Shown here piece after piece: positions 12,292-23,615 of a stretch of DNA of 64,000 nucleotides (position 1 is its first letter; each line of letters opens with the position of its first letter). Position numbers and translations under genes: made by a program. Under the pieces are notes generated by a model, which worked only from the letters and a program-made list of their open reading frames with translations, did no database searches and was not told where the DNA came from. Where the stretch lies: positions 7,750,001 through 7,814,000 of the forward strand of contig CM073899.1 of the NCBI GenBank assembly GCA_037176705.1. The letters are read 5' to 3'. Source of the stretch: Molossus alvarezi. Taxonomy: Eukaryota; Chordata; Mammalia; Chiroptera; Molossidae.

Positions 12292-12482
12292 CAGTGGTTC
12301 TCACCCTTCCTAATGCTGCGACCCTTTAATACAGTTCCTCATGTTGTGGTGACCCCCAACCATAAAAGTATTTTCGTTGCTACTTCATTAACTGTAATTT
12401 TGCTACTCTTATGTCTTAGGCGACCACTATGAAAAGGTCATTTGACCCCCAGAGGGGTCGCAACCCACAGGTTGAGAACTGG
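12292..12482 (+). mobile_element. SPIN-type hAT DNA transposon, non-autonomous fragment
   Basis: The block starts 'cagtggttctcacc' and ends 'cacaggttgagaact', an inverted pair matching the 15-bp terminal repeats of the SPIN ('Space Invader') hAT family. It also keeps the subterminal parts: 'gcgaccctttaatacag', 'gttgtggtgacccccaacc' and 'gaccccc-gaggggtcgc'. SPIN non-autonomous copies move by a transposase supplied in trans; none is encoded here. The middle is internally deleted compared with the longer family members known to me. The right terminal repeat is eroded and no clean 8-bp TSD is visible. SPINs are published as horizontally transferred into bats and several other tetrapods. Confidence 0.82.
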
Positions 12483-12874
12483 TGTATGAAGCCAGGTTTT
12501 ATAGTTGTAACACATTGCCATTTTAATGAAGATTTTGTGTTTTCCATCATATTTGAACATAGATTTAGCAATTTACTATTAACGAAGAAAATCAAATTTG
12601 TAAATGGAATCTAATATTAATTTTACATTTTGTAGTAACAAAACATTGCTACATGCAGATCAAACACATAAGCAAAAAAGAATTAACGTAAGGTAAATTC
12701 ATAAAATTTTTGTCATCATTCAATTAATTAGTCAGAACAGTATTTAAATCTAAAAGACATTAATTAAGATATCCCCAAATTGGAATTAAAGTATTAGAAA
12801 AAGATGATTAAAAATACGTCTTCAGAGATGGAGACAGAAATACTTAATCTAACTCCTCCTCATTTTTATTGCAG

Positions 12875-12982
12875 TCATTTGCACTGACCAGTGCCCTAGT
12901 TCAGTTACCTCCGCAAGCAGAAGTTTCCAGTGAGGACAGTGATGAGATTGTTGAAAAAACGTCTTACTCACCCCAACTGTAG
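12875..12982 (+). CDS. Candidate terminal coding exon (35 codons plus stop), gene unknown
   Basis: Seen: a textbook 3' splice site, with branch-point-like CTAAC (12,849-12,853), a T-rich tract and an AG at 12,873-12,874, 22 bases after the putative branch A. It is followed by 35 sense codons and TAG (12,980-12,982). The peptide begins SFALTSALVQLPPQ, has an acidic stretch SSEDSDEIVEKT, and ends SYSPQL. The segment is richer in G+C than the AT-rich DNA on both sides. Inferred: it could be the last coding exon of a plus-strand gene whose upstream exons lie left of the window, with the 3'UTR downstream. I do not recognise the protein, the phase is assumed, and no poly(A) signal was assigned. It could be a chance open stretch of this length. 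Confidence 0.35.
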   Translation, partial: SFALTSALVQLPPQAEVSSEDSDEIVEKTSYSPQL

Positions 12983-13402
12983 TTACAAGTACATGTGTTT
13001 AGATATATTATTGCCATAGATGTTGAAGAGAGAATTGTATTATCTTACACGTTTCCTTTATATTAAAATAATGCCAAATAGATAATATAGGTACAAAATA
13101 TTAAAAATTCACAAATCTATTTTTTCTAAGCTTTAGTGGCATTGGAGACACATATCTAAAGAAAATTATTTTATTTTTTAGTGTTTTTGGAGAGATCTCA
13201 GGGGAAAGGAAGATTACTAGGGCTATTGATAATTTTCAGAAGATAGTTGATAGAAAATTCAGTTATTTTTCTTAGATGCAAATGATTATCATAAAAATGC
13301 CATTGTATCCCTTTGGAAATAATTAAGACTTTATCTCAGACTCTTTTGTTACAGTGATTTCTAACTTATTGTAGAAGTTTAAATGTTACAGCGTGTAACA
13401 GA

Positions 13403-14318
13403 TGAAAAGATGCTGAGTGTCACTAATCATCAGAGAAATGCAAATTATAACAATGAGATATCACCTCACACCTGTCAGAATAGCTATCACCAATAAATCA
13501 ACAAACAGCGAGTGTCCATGAGGATGTGGAGAAAAGAGAACCCTCATGCACTGTTCGTGGGAATGCAGACTGGTGCAGCCACTGTGGAAAACAGTATGGA
13601 GTTACGTCAAAAATTAAAAATGGAACTGCCTTATGACCCAGTGATTCTACTTCTGGGAATATATCTGGAAAAACCCCAAACACTAATTTGAAAGACTGTA
13701 CACTTCCCTATGTTCATTGAGGCAATATTTACAATAGCCAAAATTTAGAAGCAGCCCAAGTGCCCATCAGTAGATGAATGGATAAAACATCTGTGGTACA
13801 TTTACACAATGGAATACTACTCAGCCATAAAAAAGAAGGGACTCTTACCTTTTGTGACAGCATGGATAGACCTGGAGAATATTATGCTAAGTGAAATAAG
13901 CCAGCCAGAGAAAACAAATACAATATTATGTCTCTTACATGTGCAATAATGAACAAAATAAAGTAACAAACAAAATAGGAACAGACTCATAGATACAAAG
14001 AACAGACTGACAGCTGTCAGAGGAAAGTGGGGTTGGGGATGCTGGGTGAAAAAGGTGAAGGAATTAAGCAAAAAAAATGCCAAACCCAACAACTCATAGA
14101 TACACAATAGTATGGTGATTGCCAGACTGAAAAGGAGGTAGGGTGAGGTAGAGGAGGGAAAAGGGGAGATAATTGGAGATGGAAGGAGACTTGACTTGGG
14201 GGTGTGAACACATAATACAACATACAGATGATGTGCTATGAAATTGTACACTTAAAACCTATATAATTTTATTAACCAATGTCACCTCAATTAATTCACT
14301 AATATTTTTTAAAGAAAT
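13403..14318 (+). mobile_element. L1 3' end, 5'-truncated, older subfamily
   Basis: The sense strand reads the ORF2 C-terminal region (the '[21 protein letters not shown]'-like part in decayed form at about 13,500-13,600, and 'LSEISQPEK' near 13,890), with the ORF2 stop at 13,947-13,949. A G-rich 3'UTR of about 370 bp follows, ending in an 'attttattaacc' tail region. It is truncated at its 5' side near 13,403, as is usual for L1. It differs from the bat-type L1s at 1-5670 and 33-39 kb and resembles the older L1MA-type 3' end, which is a family-level guess. Confidence 0.88.
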
Positions 14319-15730
14319 ATGTTTACTCATTAACCAGATGAATTTCAACCATGATGTCTACAGGTAAAATTTTTATATAATGCCTTTTATTTTCACTAAT
14401 TGTATTGCAAGAATAAATACATTATACGGAGGAAATATGCAGACTCTTAATGTATGGAAATGGCACATTGCTGCTATGAAGTCTTTCTTAAGCAACTAGA
14501 GACAAGAGTCTGAGTCAACGGGGAGCAGATCCATTTTACATCAACGTTTTACTGTTTACCAAATGGGCTGGTAAGTACATGGAAGGAATTTTCTACCTGA
14601 AAGTTACAATTAGTAGTAGATTTTGCAATTATCTTAGTGGGTCACAGCCAGCATTTTTTAATAAAATGAAATAGAATGAATTAGACCAGAGGAGAGTAAA
14701 ATAGAATAGGAAAAGTAAGTCATTGTAAAAGTATGTATTTAATGAAGTACACAGGTAAAGGATATCTGAATTACCACTAAATAATAATTGTAAACATTGA
14801 ATAAATGTTAGTGAATCTGGTCATAATAAAGTCACTTAGCAGTGTTGTAAGCATGCGTTCATTTCTTCATTAGCTCTCAAAAGCCCAGTCAACTTTCTGG
14901 CAACTTCTCTGTCCCTTCCTGTGGGTGCTGCTGGCTTGGAGAATGGGTGCTGATACCCATTCTCCCTCTTGGACTAATAAAAGACCCCAGTGGTAAGACC
15001 TTGTAGCTTTCTAATACTAACAAAAGGGTTCATATTACTTATATCATGTGTATTCTCCGGGTATTATAATACAATATTTTTTTAGACATAGACATAAATT
15101 AGTTAGAAAATCTCATATCAAAAAACTTATAATCTAATGTTTTACGATTTTTAAAATTAATGGTGGATTAAGGATTTTTTCCTTGTTCCAGAGTCTGGTA
15201 ACGGCACAACACGTTTCTTGGGTAAAAGCGTTGCTGTGGGAAACGGGGTCCTTGCAGTGTCATGAGAATAGCATACCCGAGGACACACGGGGGGATGAGG
15301 GCTGGTGGTAAGAGTTGTTGGGGTAGAATGAGAACAGGGCCCCAGGCTCTCAGTGCCCCATCTCCACCTGTCTGCGGTGAAGGAAGTCTAACCTTGTCTT
15401 CATCCAGCCCCGGACAAAAGCCAAGGTCCAGAAATTCTGTGCCATTGGCTGAGCCCGTATCAAAGCTTAGTTCAGTTCAGCCTTTGTCCTGAACTCAGTT
15501 TCGGTTCTGTTCCCGCTGCGCTCCGGCTGGTGCTGCAGTGCTGGGCCCAGGTCTCGCTCGGAGTCCCTGGGCTGCTGGGGCTCAGGCGGCTGCAGAGCTG
15601 CAGGGCTGCTTTGGAGAGAATGCAGAACCCGGGCAAGCACGCTACCGGTGAGAGAGGGAGGGGGAGCAAGGGAGAGGGCTTTTCTAAGCTTTGGCTACAT
15701 TATCTCAGGCTTGGGAAGGACCAGGTGACT
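14319..15730. other. Unique non-coding DNA, GC-rich at its right end
   Basis: AT-rich to about 15,180, with a perfect hairpin at 14,938-14,965 listed separately. From 15,190 the sequence becomes GC-rich. 15,500-15,655 contains about ten CpGs and a strong splice-donor-like CCG/GTGAGA at 15,648-15,653. No recognised gene. Confidence 0.55.
14938..14965. repeat. Perfect 11-bp inverted repeat (hairpin, 6-nt loop)
   Basis: ggagaatgggt (14,938-14,948) and acccattctcc (14,955-14,965) are exact reverse complements around the loop gctgat. It is followed after nine bases by CTAA then T. No T run follows, so it is not a bacterial-type terminator. Confidence 0.9.
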
Positions 15731-15924
15731 TTTTAATTTTAATATGTTTACTGATTTCAGAGAAGGGAAGGGAGAAGGAGAGAGAGCGCGAAACATCCCT
15801 CGGCTGCCTCCTGCACGCCCCCTGCTGGAGACGAAGCCCTCAGCCCAGGCGTGTGTCCTGGCGGGCAGTCAGCCTGGTGACCTCCTGGTCATGGGACAGT
15901 TGCTGAGCCACACACGCCGGGCTG
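15731..15924 (-). mobile_element. VES SINE, short form, diverged
   Basis: The tail side at left ('gtttactgatttcagag') leads through a GA-rich body to the head at the right ('tgctgagccacacacgccgggctg'). It keeps many CpGs and the 'tggtgacctcctggtc' B-box region, but has drifted from the consensus. Confidence 0.85.
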
Positions 15925-17361
15925 CTCTTTCGAACGAATCAATCAATTTCCCAGTTTTCCGCTGGATGGTAGTTGGGTCCTCCCCTTAGCCCATCCATTT
16001 CCCAGATCCTCCAGGGTTCTGTGTCCCTCTCCCAATCCGGGCCTCCCCCGGCTGACGGACAGGCCCCTCTGGTGCCATCTCGCTCCTGCAGCACGTGGCC
16101 CAGCAGGCGTTTCTGCTGACTTACTCCTCCCTGGTGGAGACTGTAAGGGCCTAAGGATCTTTCCTGCCCCTTCCTGTCCGCTGGTAGGTTAGGTCCGAGG
16201 GCAGAGGCTGCTCCGTGGAGTGTGTGAAGCTGTAGCTTCCTTGTGAAGCACACTTATTATCCGATTCAGCTTCCTCGTCTACTACGCTTAATAATGTCTG
16301 GTTCCCTTTGCTGCCTTCCTTTGTTAATATCTACCTGCCTACACGAACAAAACTTCTTACAGATTATGGTTATGCAATTTTTGAAAGGTATTGATAGAGA
16401 CCCAAATCTGATAGAAACCAGGGAAAGCTTACCTTTGAAATACTGCAATTCTAACATAACAATTATAAGTTTGTTACTGATCTTCTTGAGGGCCAGGATC
16501 CAGCTGAAAATAACCGCAGCCTACCGGACCGTTTCAGAGCAGAGAGGTCAGGACTGCAGAGCAGCTGGACATTTTCCTGTCACCGCTGGGGAAGTGAGGG
16601 AGCCACAGGAGGGGCTAGGTCCCGAACCCGAGCATGTCTGCCTCAGTCTCCGGAGGACTCCTAAACTATACACGAATCGGGGACTCCTGGGAGCCTAGTG
16701 ATAAAAACAGGCAGAAATCAGCAAAGAAATTACCCTTAAAAGAAAGTATGGCACTGGGGTGAGATTTGTGTTTGCTCACTTTTCACCGTGTGATTCCTTA
16801 ACATACACATAACTCAGGCAGTACGGAAGGCAGATGTCACTGGCTTTAGGTGTCAAAGAATAGAGCTTGAAGCTGCCAGAGCAGCAGGACGTTTGGAGAG
16901 GTTGAGGCAGGGTACTTGGAAACAAGGGAACCACAGAGATGAGTTCCCAAGGGCGAACGTCTAAGGCTCAAACCCTCGGCTAGCCACGCAGGTCCAGAGG
17001 AGATCTGCAAAAGCAACATCACAGGCTTCAGCTGGAGCTGAGAACTGAGCTGGGTCCCCAGCTGTCTGAGTGCAGGCAAGTTAAATTACTGCTAAATGTA
17101 CATTTCTGCTTAAAGAAAAATCGTCAGAAGAACACAATTAAATCTAGAATAATTTAAGGTATTATTTATGATCCACCAAGTATCATTTCAACCAAACTAT
17201 TTTTAAAAAAGCTTGCTGCCTGGAGGCTGGTAGTGCAGGGGTGTTGGGGGGCAGGTGGGATGGAATGAGCTCTCAGGGGGTGTAGACTGCGGACCACTTT
17301 GATTGTGCAGAGGTGGTTACATGAATATAAACATTTGTCCAAATTTGTGAAAGTATATAAA
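15925..17361. other. Unique non-coding DNA, possible MIR remnant
   Basis: Moderate G+C with no coding exon that I can support. 16,545-16,665 ('ggggaagtgagggagcc...cccgaacccgagcatgtctg') looks like a minus-strand MIR, but only by word similarity. The rest is unassigned. Confidence 0.45.
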
Positions 17362-17377
17362 TAAAATAAGTGATTTT

Positions 17378-17628
17378 TTTTTTTTTTTATCCTCACCGGA
17401 GGACACTTTTCCATTTTTTATTCAGATAGAGTGGGAGGGAGAGAGAGGAACGGAGAGAGAGAGAGAAACATCGATGTGAAAGGAACACATCGAGTGGCTG
17501 CCACCCGCACGACCAACCAGGGCCGGGGACAAACTGCAACCCAGGTACGTGCCCCTAGCGGGAACTGAACCCGGGTCTCTCAGGACCGCAGGCTGACGCT
17601 CTAACCGCTGAGCCAAACCGGCCAGGGC
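17378..17628 (-). mobile_element. VES SINE, long form, well preserved
   Basis: Left T tract, 'atcctcaccggaggac' tail junction, GA-rich body, then the head at right ending 'gagccaaaccggccagggc'. A perfect 16-bp TSD, taaaataagtgatttt, is at 17,362-17,377 and 17,629-17,644. Confidence 0.97.
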
Positions 17629-17897
17629 TAAAATAAGTGATTTTATGCACAGACTATACCCTATAAACTCAATAAAAGTAAACAAAAAAATGTAAAAACA
17701 CACAAGGAAAAAGTTTCTCCCAAGTTCCATAGACCAGAAAACAGGGCCATTCAAAAGGAAAAGAAGAAAGAAGTGGTTGAATTTTGTTGTAATTCATTAA
17801 CATGTAGACCCTGCTACCTCCTGTTTTAAATCTTAATTCATTGTTTATGTCTCAGGCATTGGGAAGGTTGTTTCCCCTACTGCAGAGTAGTTCCGTG

Positions 17898-17985
17898 ACG
17901 GCAGGGCCCCGTGCTCACACTGCCGCAGCACCTGGGACAGTTTGTGACCTGGTGCAGATGCTTTGTAAATACTTGCTTGACTAAC
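17898..17985 (+). mobile_element. L2 LINE 3'-end fragment (probable)
   Basis: The word order 'gcagggcccc-tgctcacac-tgc-cagcacctgggacag..tggtgcagatgctttgtaaatacttgcttgac' follows the L2 3' end (a 'cagcgcctagcacagtgcctggcac..aataaatgtttgttga' pattern). It is old and decayed, and the match is by eye. Confidence 0.5.
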
Positions 17986-18607
17986 AAGAGACTGACACAG
18001 ATCTCCGTCTGAATTCCTACCGGTCACTCTTCCCGACACTGCCTCTCTTTGGAGCACAGAAATCAGTTCAGGTTGGGAGCCTGAGTAATTTTCTCCTTAG
18101 GGTTCTCTTAACTTGATGCGCATTTTTCTTCATAAACTTGAAAGAGAGCTGGATGGCTGCCACTCAACAGAGGGATGAAATGCAGCTGGGATTAGAGACA
18201 TTTAAGGAATCAATGGTACATGTTATTTAATCTTTCTCCATGGAGCCTCTACCATTATTGCTTAAGTACAGTATTTGTAAATTGTTGGAAGCAAGTGAAC
18301 TGTGTTTGTAGTATAAGCTCCTTTAGGAAAGCCAATGTAATTATTGAAGACAAATAATTATTCCCAAGAAAAATGAAAAACAGTTATCTTCTCCCCTTCC
18401 CATTCCACAATTATTCCAATATTTCTACTTAGCATTCGAAGCACAATGAGTTTAATTGATGCTGGTGACATGCCATCAACGTAATGTGAGTTTTCTAAAC
18501 ATTTCCTGAACACTTTTATATCTTTAAATTAGATTTTTCTCTGTTCTAGACAGGCCATAAACACTTTGCCCCATAGAACATAGGTCTCATAGGAAATCCC
18601 ACCTGCT

Positions 18608-19052
18608 GTGGTCTGAATGTCCGTGTCTTCCCTAACAGCTCATATGTTGGAAAGGAATCCCCTGTGTGAGCGTGGCTTGGAGTAGAGCCTTTGGGCAGAA
18701 ATTAGGTTATGAGGATGGAGCCGTTAGGAATGGAGTTAGTGCTTTATGAAGAAAGCTGCTTTGTGCCTTTACCATGTGAGGTTACCACAAAAAGACTGCA
18801 GTTTTGCCCTGGCAGCGAGGATAGAGAGTAGAGCATCTGACCACCTACTAATGAATCATGGGTTTGATTCCGGTCAAGTGCACGTACCTCGGTTGCGGTT
18901 CATCCTCGGCCCTCCCACTCTATCTGATGATAAATGGAAAAATGTCCTCGGGTGACCAGCACCTTAGTCTTGGACTTCGCGTTCTCCAGAACTGCAAGAA
19001 GGAAGTGCCAGTCTATGGTAGTTGTGTTCTAGCAACTAGAAGGGACTAAGAC
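18608..19052 (+). mobile_element. MLT1-type MaLR LTR, split by a SINE
   Basis: It begins 'tgtggtctgaatgtccgtgtc' with a downstream 'catatgttgg' and ends 'gttctagcaactagaagggactaagaca', with 'gtcttggacttcgcgttctccagaactg' before it. This is the start, middle and end of a mammalian MaLR (ERVL-related) LTR. MaLRs are ancient non-autonomous LTR retrotransposons. The copy has no internal protein region. A VES SINE at 18,806-18,953 separates its two halves. Confidence 0.85.
18806..18953 (+). mobile_element. VES SINE, long form, internally shortened, inside MLT1
   Basis: Head 'gccctggcagcgaggatagagagtagagc', then the 'gtacctcggttgcggttcatc' middle, and tail 'aaaaatgtcctcgggtga'. About 100 bp of the usual body is missing and the terminal A run is lost. 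It is younger than the LTR it interrupts. Confidence 0.85.
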
Positions 19053-19376
19053 ACTATGTCTTTTATAAACTTCTTATTTTAAACTTACAATGACGTCTAT
19101 TTTGTTCATTCTGACAGATCTCACTGTGTATCATACACTTTCATCCTGTCTTGGGTTGGTCTGTAACATTTGTCTCCATAAATTCCCAAGTAAGAGTCAG
19201 AGAGGATAGATTCCCCCCTGGAATCCCTCATAGCAAGTTGCCCAGTCCTGGATGCATCCTTATTGACTGATTTAGCACGAGGAACATAACTTTCATTCTA
19301 CCTTTGTGATGGAGAAAAAAGTTTTTAAAAAGTTTCAGCGTTGGAAGCATAGATTGGTTTTTAATATATTTAGTTT

Positions 19377-19600
19377 GCCCAGCTGGTGTGGCTCAGTGGT
19401 TGAGCATTGACCCATGCACCTAGAGGTCGTCGGTTCGATTCCCGGTCAGGGCACATGCCCAAGTTGTGGGCCCGATCCCCAGTGGGGGGTGTTCAGGAGG
19501 CAGCCAATCGATGTTCTCTCTCACATTGATGTTTCTGTGTCTCTCTCCCTCTCCTTTCCTCTCTCTCTCTCTTAAATTAATAATAATAATAATAAAAAAC
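19377..19600 (+). mobile_element. VES SINE, short form, with intact Pol III boxes
   Basis: An A-box-like TGGCTCAGTGG lies near 19,388 and a B box GGTTCGATTCC at 19,432-19,442. A pyrimidine-rich body and an (AAT)n/A tail follow. Near-perfect TSD: atatttagtt (19,367-19,376) / acatttagtt (19,599-19,608). Confidence 0.95.
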
Positions 19601-22600
19601 ATTTAGTTCCCTAAAATGTCAGTGCAGGGTTAATTATTTCTGCTGAATGTATATGTGTTACGACATGTAGTCACCCCTGGGACTGGGGAAGGTTAGCTGC
19701 TAAGACAGCTGCATGCCCACAGCCCCGGGACCCGCTGCCTTCAGAGTCAAGGCTGTCTTCCCAACCTGCGCCACCCCACAGACCTCAGGAGCCATCTAGG
19801 TTTCTCAAAGCATCGATCTCTAGCGTGGATTTAACTAATTGCCACATGTAGGTAAATAAGTCATGAATTTTTAAATAAATGCTCACATTCCACCAGATTC
19901 TGTGCCAAGCAAGTGGACGAATGCTTTTTCAGGGCCCGTCTGATTATTGTTTCTGGCTTTTGCCTGGCGTTCCTTTTGCTGGACAAATGCTCCCCGCTTA
20001 CTCTTCCCTCACGTGTCCTCATCATTCACACGCAACACACGGCTCACGTGTCCTTTTATCATTGGGGCCTTCTAGTCTCTTGGTCTGAATTATGTTTTCT
20101 CTTTTCTCCTCCTCTCCATCCATCCTTTGATTGTGTTAATAAATATTTGCCAAACTAATTTGTCTATTTTACTCCACAAGGCTGGGAACTAAATTTAAGG
20201 GTACCTGATAGTCGGTAATTTGCATTTTTTCTCTGAATCACTTGGAAGGTATTCCTATGTAATTAAGAAATTGAAATGCAATTGGTAGAGAAAATATTTT
20301 AATAGAATGCTTGATGCTATGTCCATGACTAAAAGTTTTTATGGCTCATGTGACCCCAAAACATGGAAAACTTTAATTAATGTTTTTTCCCCTGGGAATG
20401 TGAAGATAATGTTCACATTTTTATTTAGTATATCTAGTTCTAGAGGGATTGTCATTAAATTTACAATCATTACATAATTAATACAATTCAAGGCCACAGC
20501 AAAATATTGTTATCACAATAAAATAATCATTGTTTATGATTAATGGTGATTAACACTTATTTCTATAAATATGCTCATCTACCTATATGGAAATTATTGT
20601 TACAGTGACAAAGATCACTTTTACTTTCTGCCTTTTAAAAAGGTGAAGCATAGCAACACTTTGATGATTTCCACATGGACTGAACATGTAAAAATTACCC
20701 AGCTGACAATTAACTGCAGTGTCCCACCAAGGAAGACAAGGCAGCCACATTAAGACTACAAAAACGACTCAATCCCCTTTCTTCTCAATAACGCCTTTTA
20801 AAAGATTTGTCCTTACTTTCCAACAACCAATGTATTATTGCTTAAAACTCTCATCTACTAGTTTAAAATTTACTAGACTCTTCCAACTCCTTGAAGACAT
20901 CAAATCTAGAACAGGTCGTCACTTCCTTCATTTCTCCTCAAAATCACCCAATCATGTGCAAATTAAAAGGTTTCTCTTTTCAATCTCATTTACCAAGATG
21001 TCCTTGCATGTCCCTTAGTTTTTATTTTCTTTCCCTGAATGCAGCCAATTAAGCAAACCTACCTTTTTTTTTTTTTAACTGCCAGTGAGTTGGTCTTTAG
21101 TGTATGGGCCTCAAAAGAATTATCCACAAAATATGCTTTTTACAAATGACACTTCAGCTCATGTGGCGACCGGGAGTCTGGCAATGGTGTCCCGTGCAGG
21201 TGGGAGTAGCGCTCTCTTATCTAGGTAACTTCTAGACTCTCCTTCCCCTCCCCCACCCCAGCCTACATAGATGTGGAATCTCACTTCCCTCACTTCTGGA
21301 TTGGGAACGGGTATTAACGTTCCTTACAGGACTTAAGTTTTATAGTTTTCTCGATCAATCAGGTGAATGAAACAGGTGAAACTTCTATGTATATCTCCTA
21401 GGATCAATTCTATCCATTTATGCAGCCATTATGAACGATTGGGGGAAACATTCAATAAGTGGTCATTTTTTTCAGGTGAAATCTTAAGAGCTGTCGCTGG
21501 CTGTATGTTACAAATATTATCTTTGTCTTGGGTGGCCCTATTACCAGCTTAATGTGATTCTTGCCCCTTTTGATCTTTAATATGCTCATAAACATCAAAG
21601 ACATAAGATTGATTGAGATACCTTGGCAATTAAGTGTTGCCTCAATTTCTAGCCTCAACAGGTTGGCAGATAAATATTAAAAAATACAGAGATTCCATAT
21701 AATAATTGGAAATGGGATGAGCATCAAGGAAGCTGTTATTTAGTAGATGGGGGAAGGACCGGCCAGCAAGTACAGGGCAATATATCCAATGCAGCTCTCT
21801 CTCTAGATGCTATTACTTAATTGGAGAGTTCTCTACCCCCACCCCCAAATTCCACTAAAGGCATTCTGACAGTGTAAACAAACAAGGGAGAAGACCTATT
21901 TCTTGGGAGCAGTGATTATATTAATAGGAACCATCATATCTAATTAACTCATTGCAGTGTCATAATCTGCTTTCAAGTATTGGCTTCAGTAATGGGAGAT
22001 TATTTGGTCCAGATAACAGTGATTGAAGTTGATTTCACCCAACATGAAAACACTTTGCTCAATAAAATGGATCCACCTGTGCCTTGTAATACTGGCGCTG
22101 ATATGTGGTGATACACTTCCACTCTTATGAATTATCACTAAAGACATGAACCACAGTTGTTGTTGTTTTACACTTTTTTATTTTTACCAAAAGAGAAAAT
22201 AAAATACAAACATGAAATCAAGGACAAAAACTTAGAGACTAATATGATTTTTTTTACCTTCTTTAAAAGAGATGAATTCATCTGGTATATTTTTATAGTT
22301 GAGGCAACCCATGGAAAACAAATACTTGAACAAATATTTCAATTAGAAAAACACTCCTCAGTTTCCTCCTTTGAAATTTTTTCTTCTTTTTGGTTTACAA
22401 ACATTTTTGCTGATTTTCTCTTACATTGACTTTGTAAGCCACAAGTGACAGTACCCCGTGCCAGGGGACACCAGGGAAATTATTAGCTCCTTAATGAAGA
22501 ATTGCAGCTCAATTTGTGTGTCATTCTGAGAATGTTCAATTGCAACTAAAAATAAAAGTGATATACCCTTTCTGGAAAACAGCATGCTGAAAATTAGCAA

Positions 22601-22806
22601 AAGACTTTAATGAAAAATTGCTGTGCTCAATATCTGCTTATTGCTGCAATCACAATCAGGATTTACTGACAATCCATTCTAGGCACTAAATACTCCCAGT
22701 GGCCGTCATAAAAGAGTATTCATAGTTTTACACAAAGTACCAATTGTTTCTCTATGTCTCCAAGGAAAATAACAGGATAAATGATTGTATGTGTATGTGT
22801 TGTAGT

Positions 22807-22840
22807 TTTTCTCTCTCTCTCTCTCACTGTGTGTGTGTGT
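22807..22840. repeat. (TC)n then (GT)n simple repeat
   Basis: A CT run followed within a few bases by a GT run. Confidence 0.95.
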
Positions 22841-23558
22841 TGGAAGATTATTTTGGAAAATTTGATGTACTTCAACAACCTAGCATTTCCCTTCTATGGA
22901 AAAGTATATAGAATTAACTGGTAAAAGCAGTGGGAATTAAATGACTGTTAACTGCTGGTGCAAAATGCTTGTGTATCCTTCCTACTTTCTTTGTCTAAAG
23001 CCCATCACACTAGATTCCACAGGCTGCTGTTCATTGCAGCAGGGTTTGGTGGCATAAGAACCCCTTTGGAGGTAAGCAATGTGTCTTATTCATCTTCCAG
23101 ACCCATCCAACTGGGTGACAATCAATACATCCACTTATTGGAGTGAACTAAATGTATATATAGGATTATTCTATTATAGAGATGTAAGTTTAGTCTAGAA
23201 ATAGCATTGATTGTTTTGAACTATTAAGTGTGAAATATTTGACTTGTTTGAACTCAATCAACCAAGCACCAATGAAAAGAAAAATATTGCTTCTTTTTAA
23301 AAATTTAAATATAAGACATAGTCATGTACACAGTTATGAATCCTCAGAAGCCTGGGTGTGATTATGAAGAAAACATTATGTAGGAATTCAAGCCCCTTCC
23401 TCTCTCTCATCAGCCACCGTTCACACTGGGAGCCTTTTCTTTTTCATTCCTCTGCTCTATTGATCTATTTATTTAAAATATAAAATTAAAATTTGCAACA
23501 ATATTTTTACATTTTCTTCAGATTCCAAAGAACAAAGAGGACATTGTATCTTCATTTT

Positions 23559-23615
23559 GTGTGTGTGGGGGTGTGGGGGTGTGTGTGTGAGAAGAGTGAG
23601 CGTATGTGTGTGTGT
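23559..23615. repeat. GT-rich simple repeat
   Basis: Irregular (GT)n and (GTGGGG) units across about 57 bp. Confidence 0.9.

Noticed and set aside
13817..14251. 144-codon minus-strand open frame with hydrophobic stretches
   Set aside because: It is antisense to the 3' end of a plus-strand L1 and its 3'UTR.
14938..14965. Hairpin as a transcription terminator
   Set aside because: The DNA is mammalian and no U tract follows the stem.
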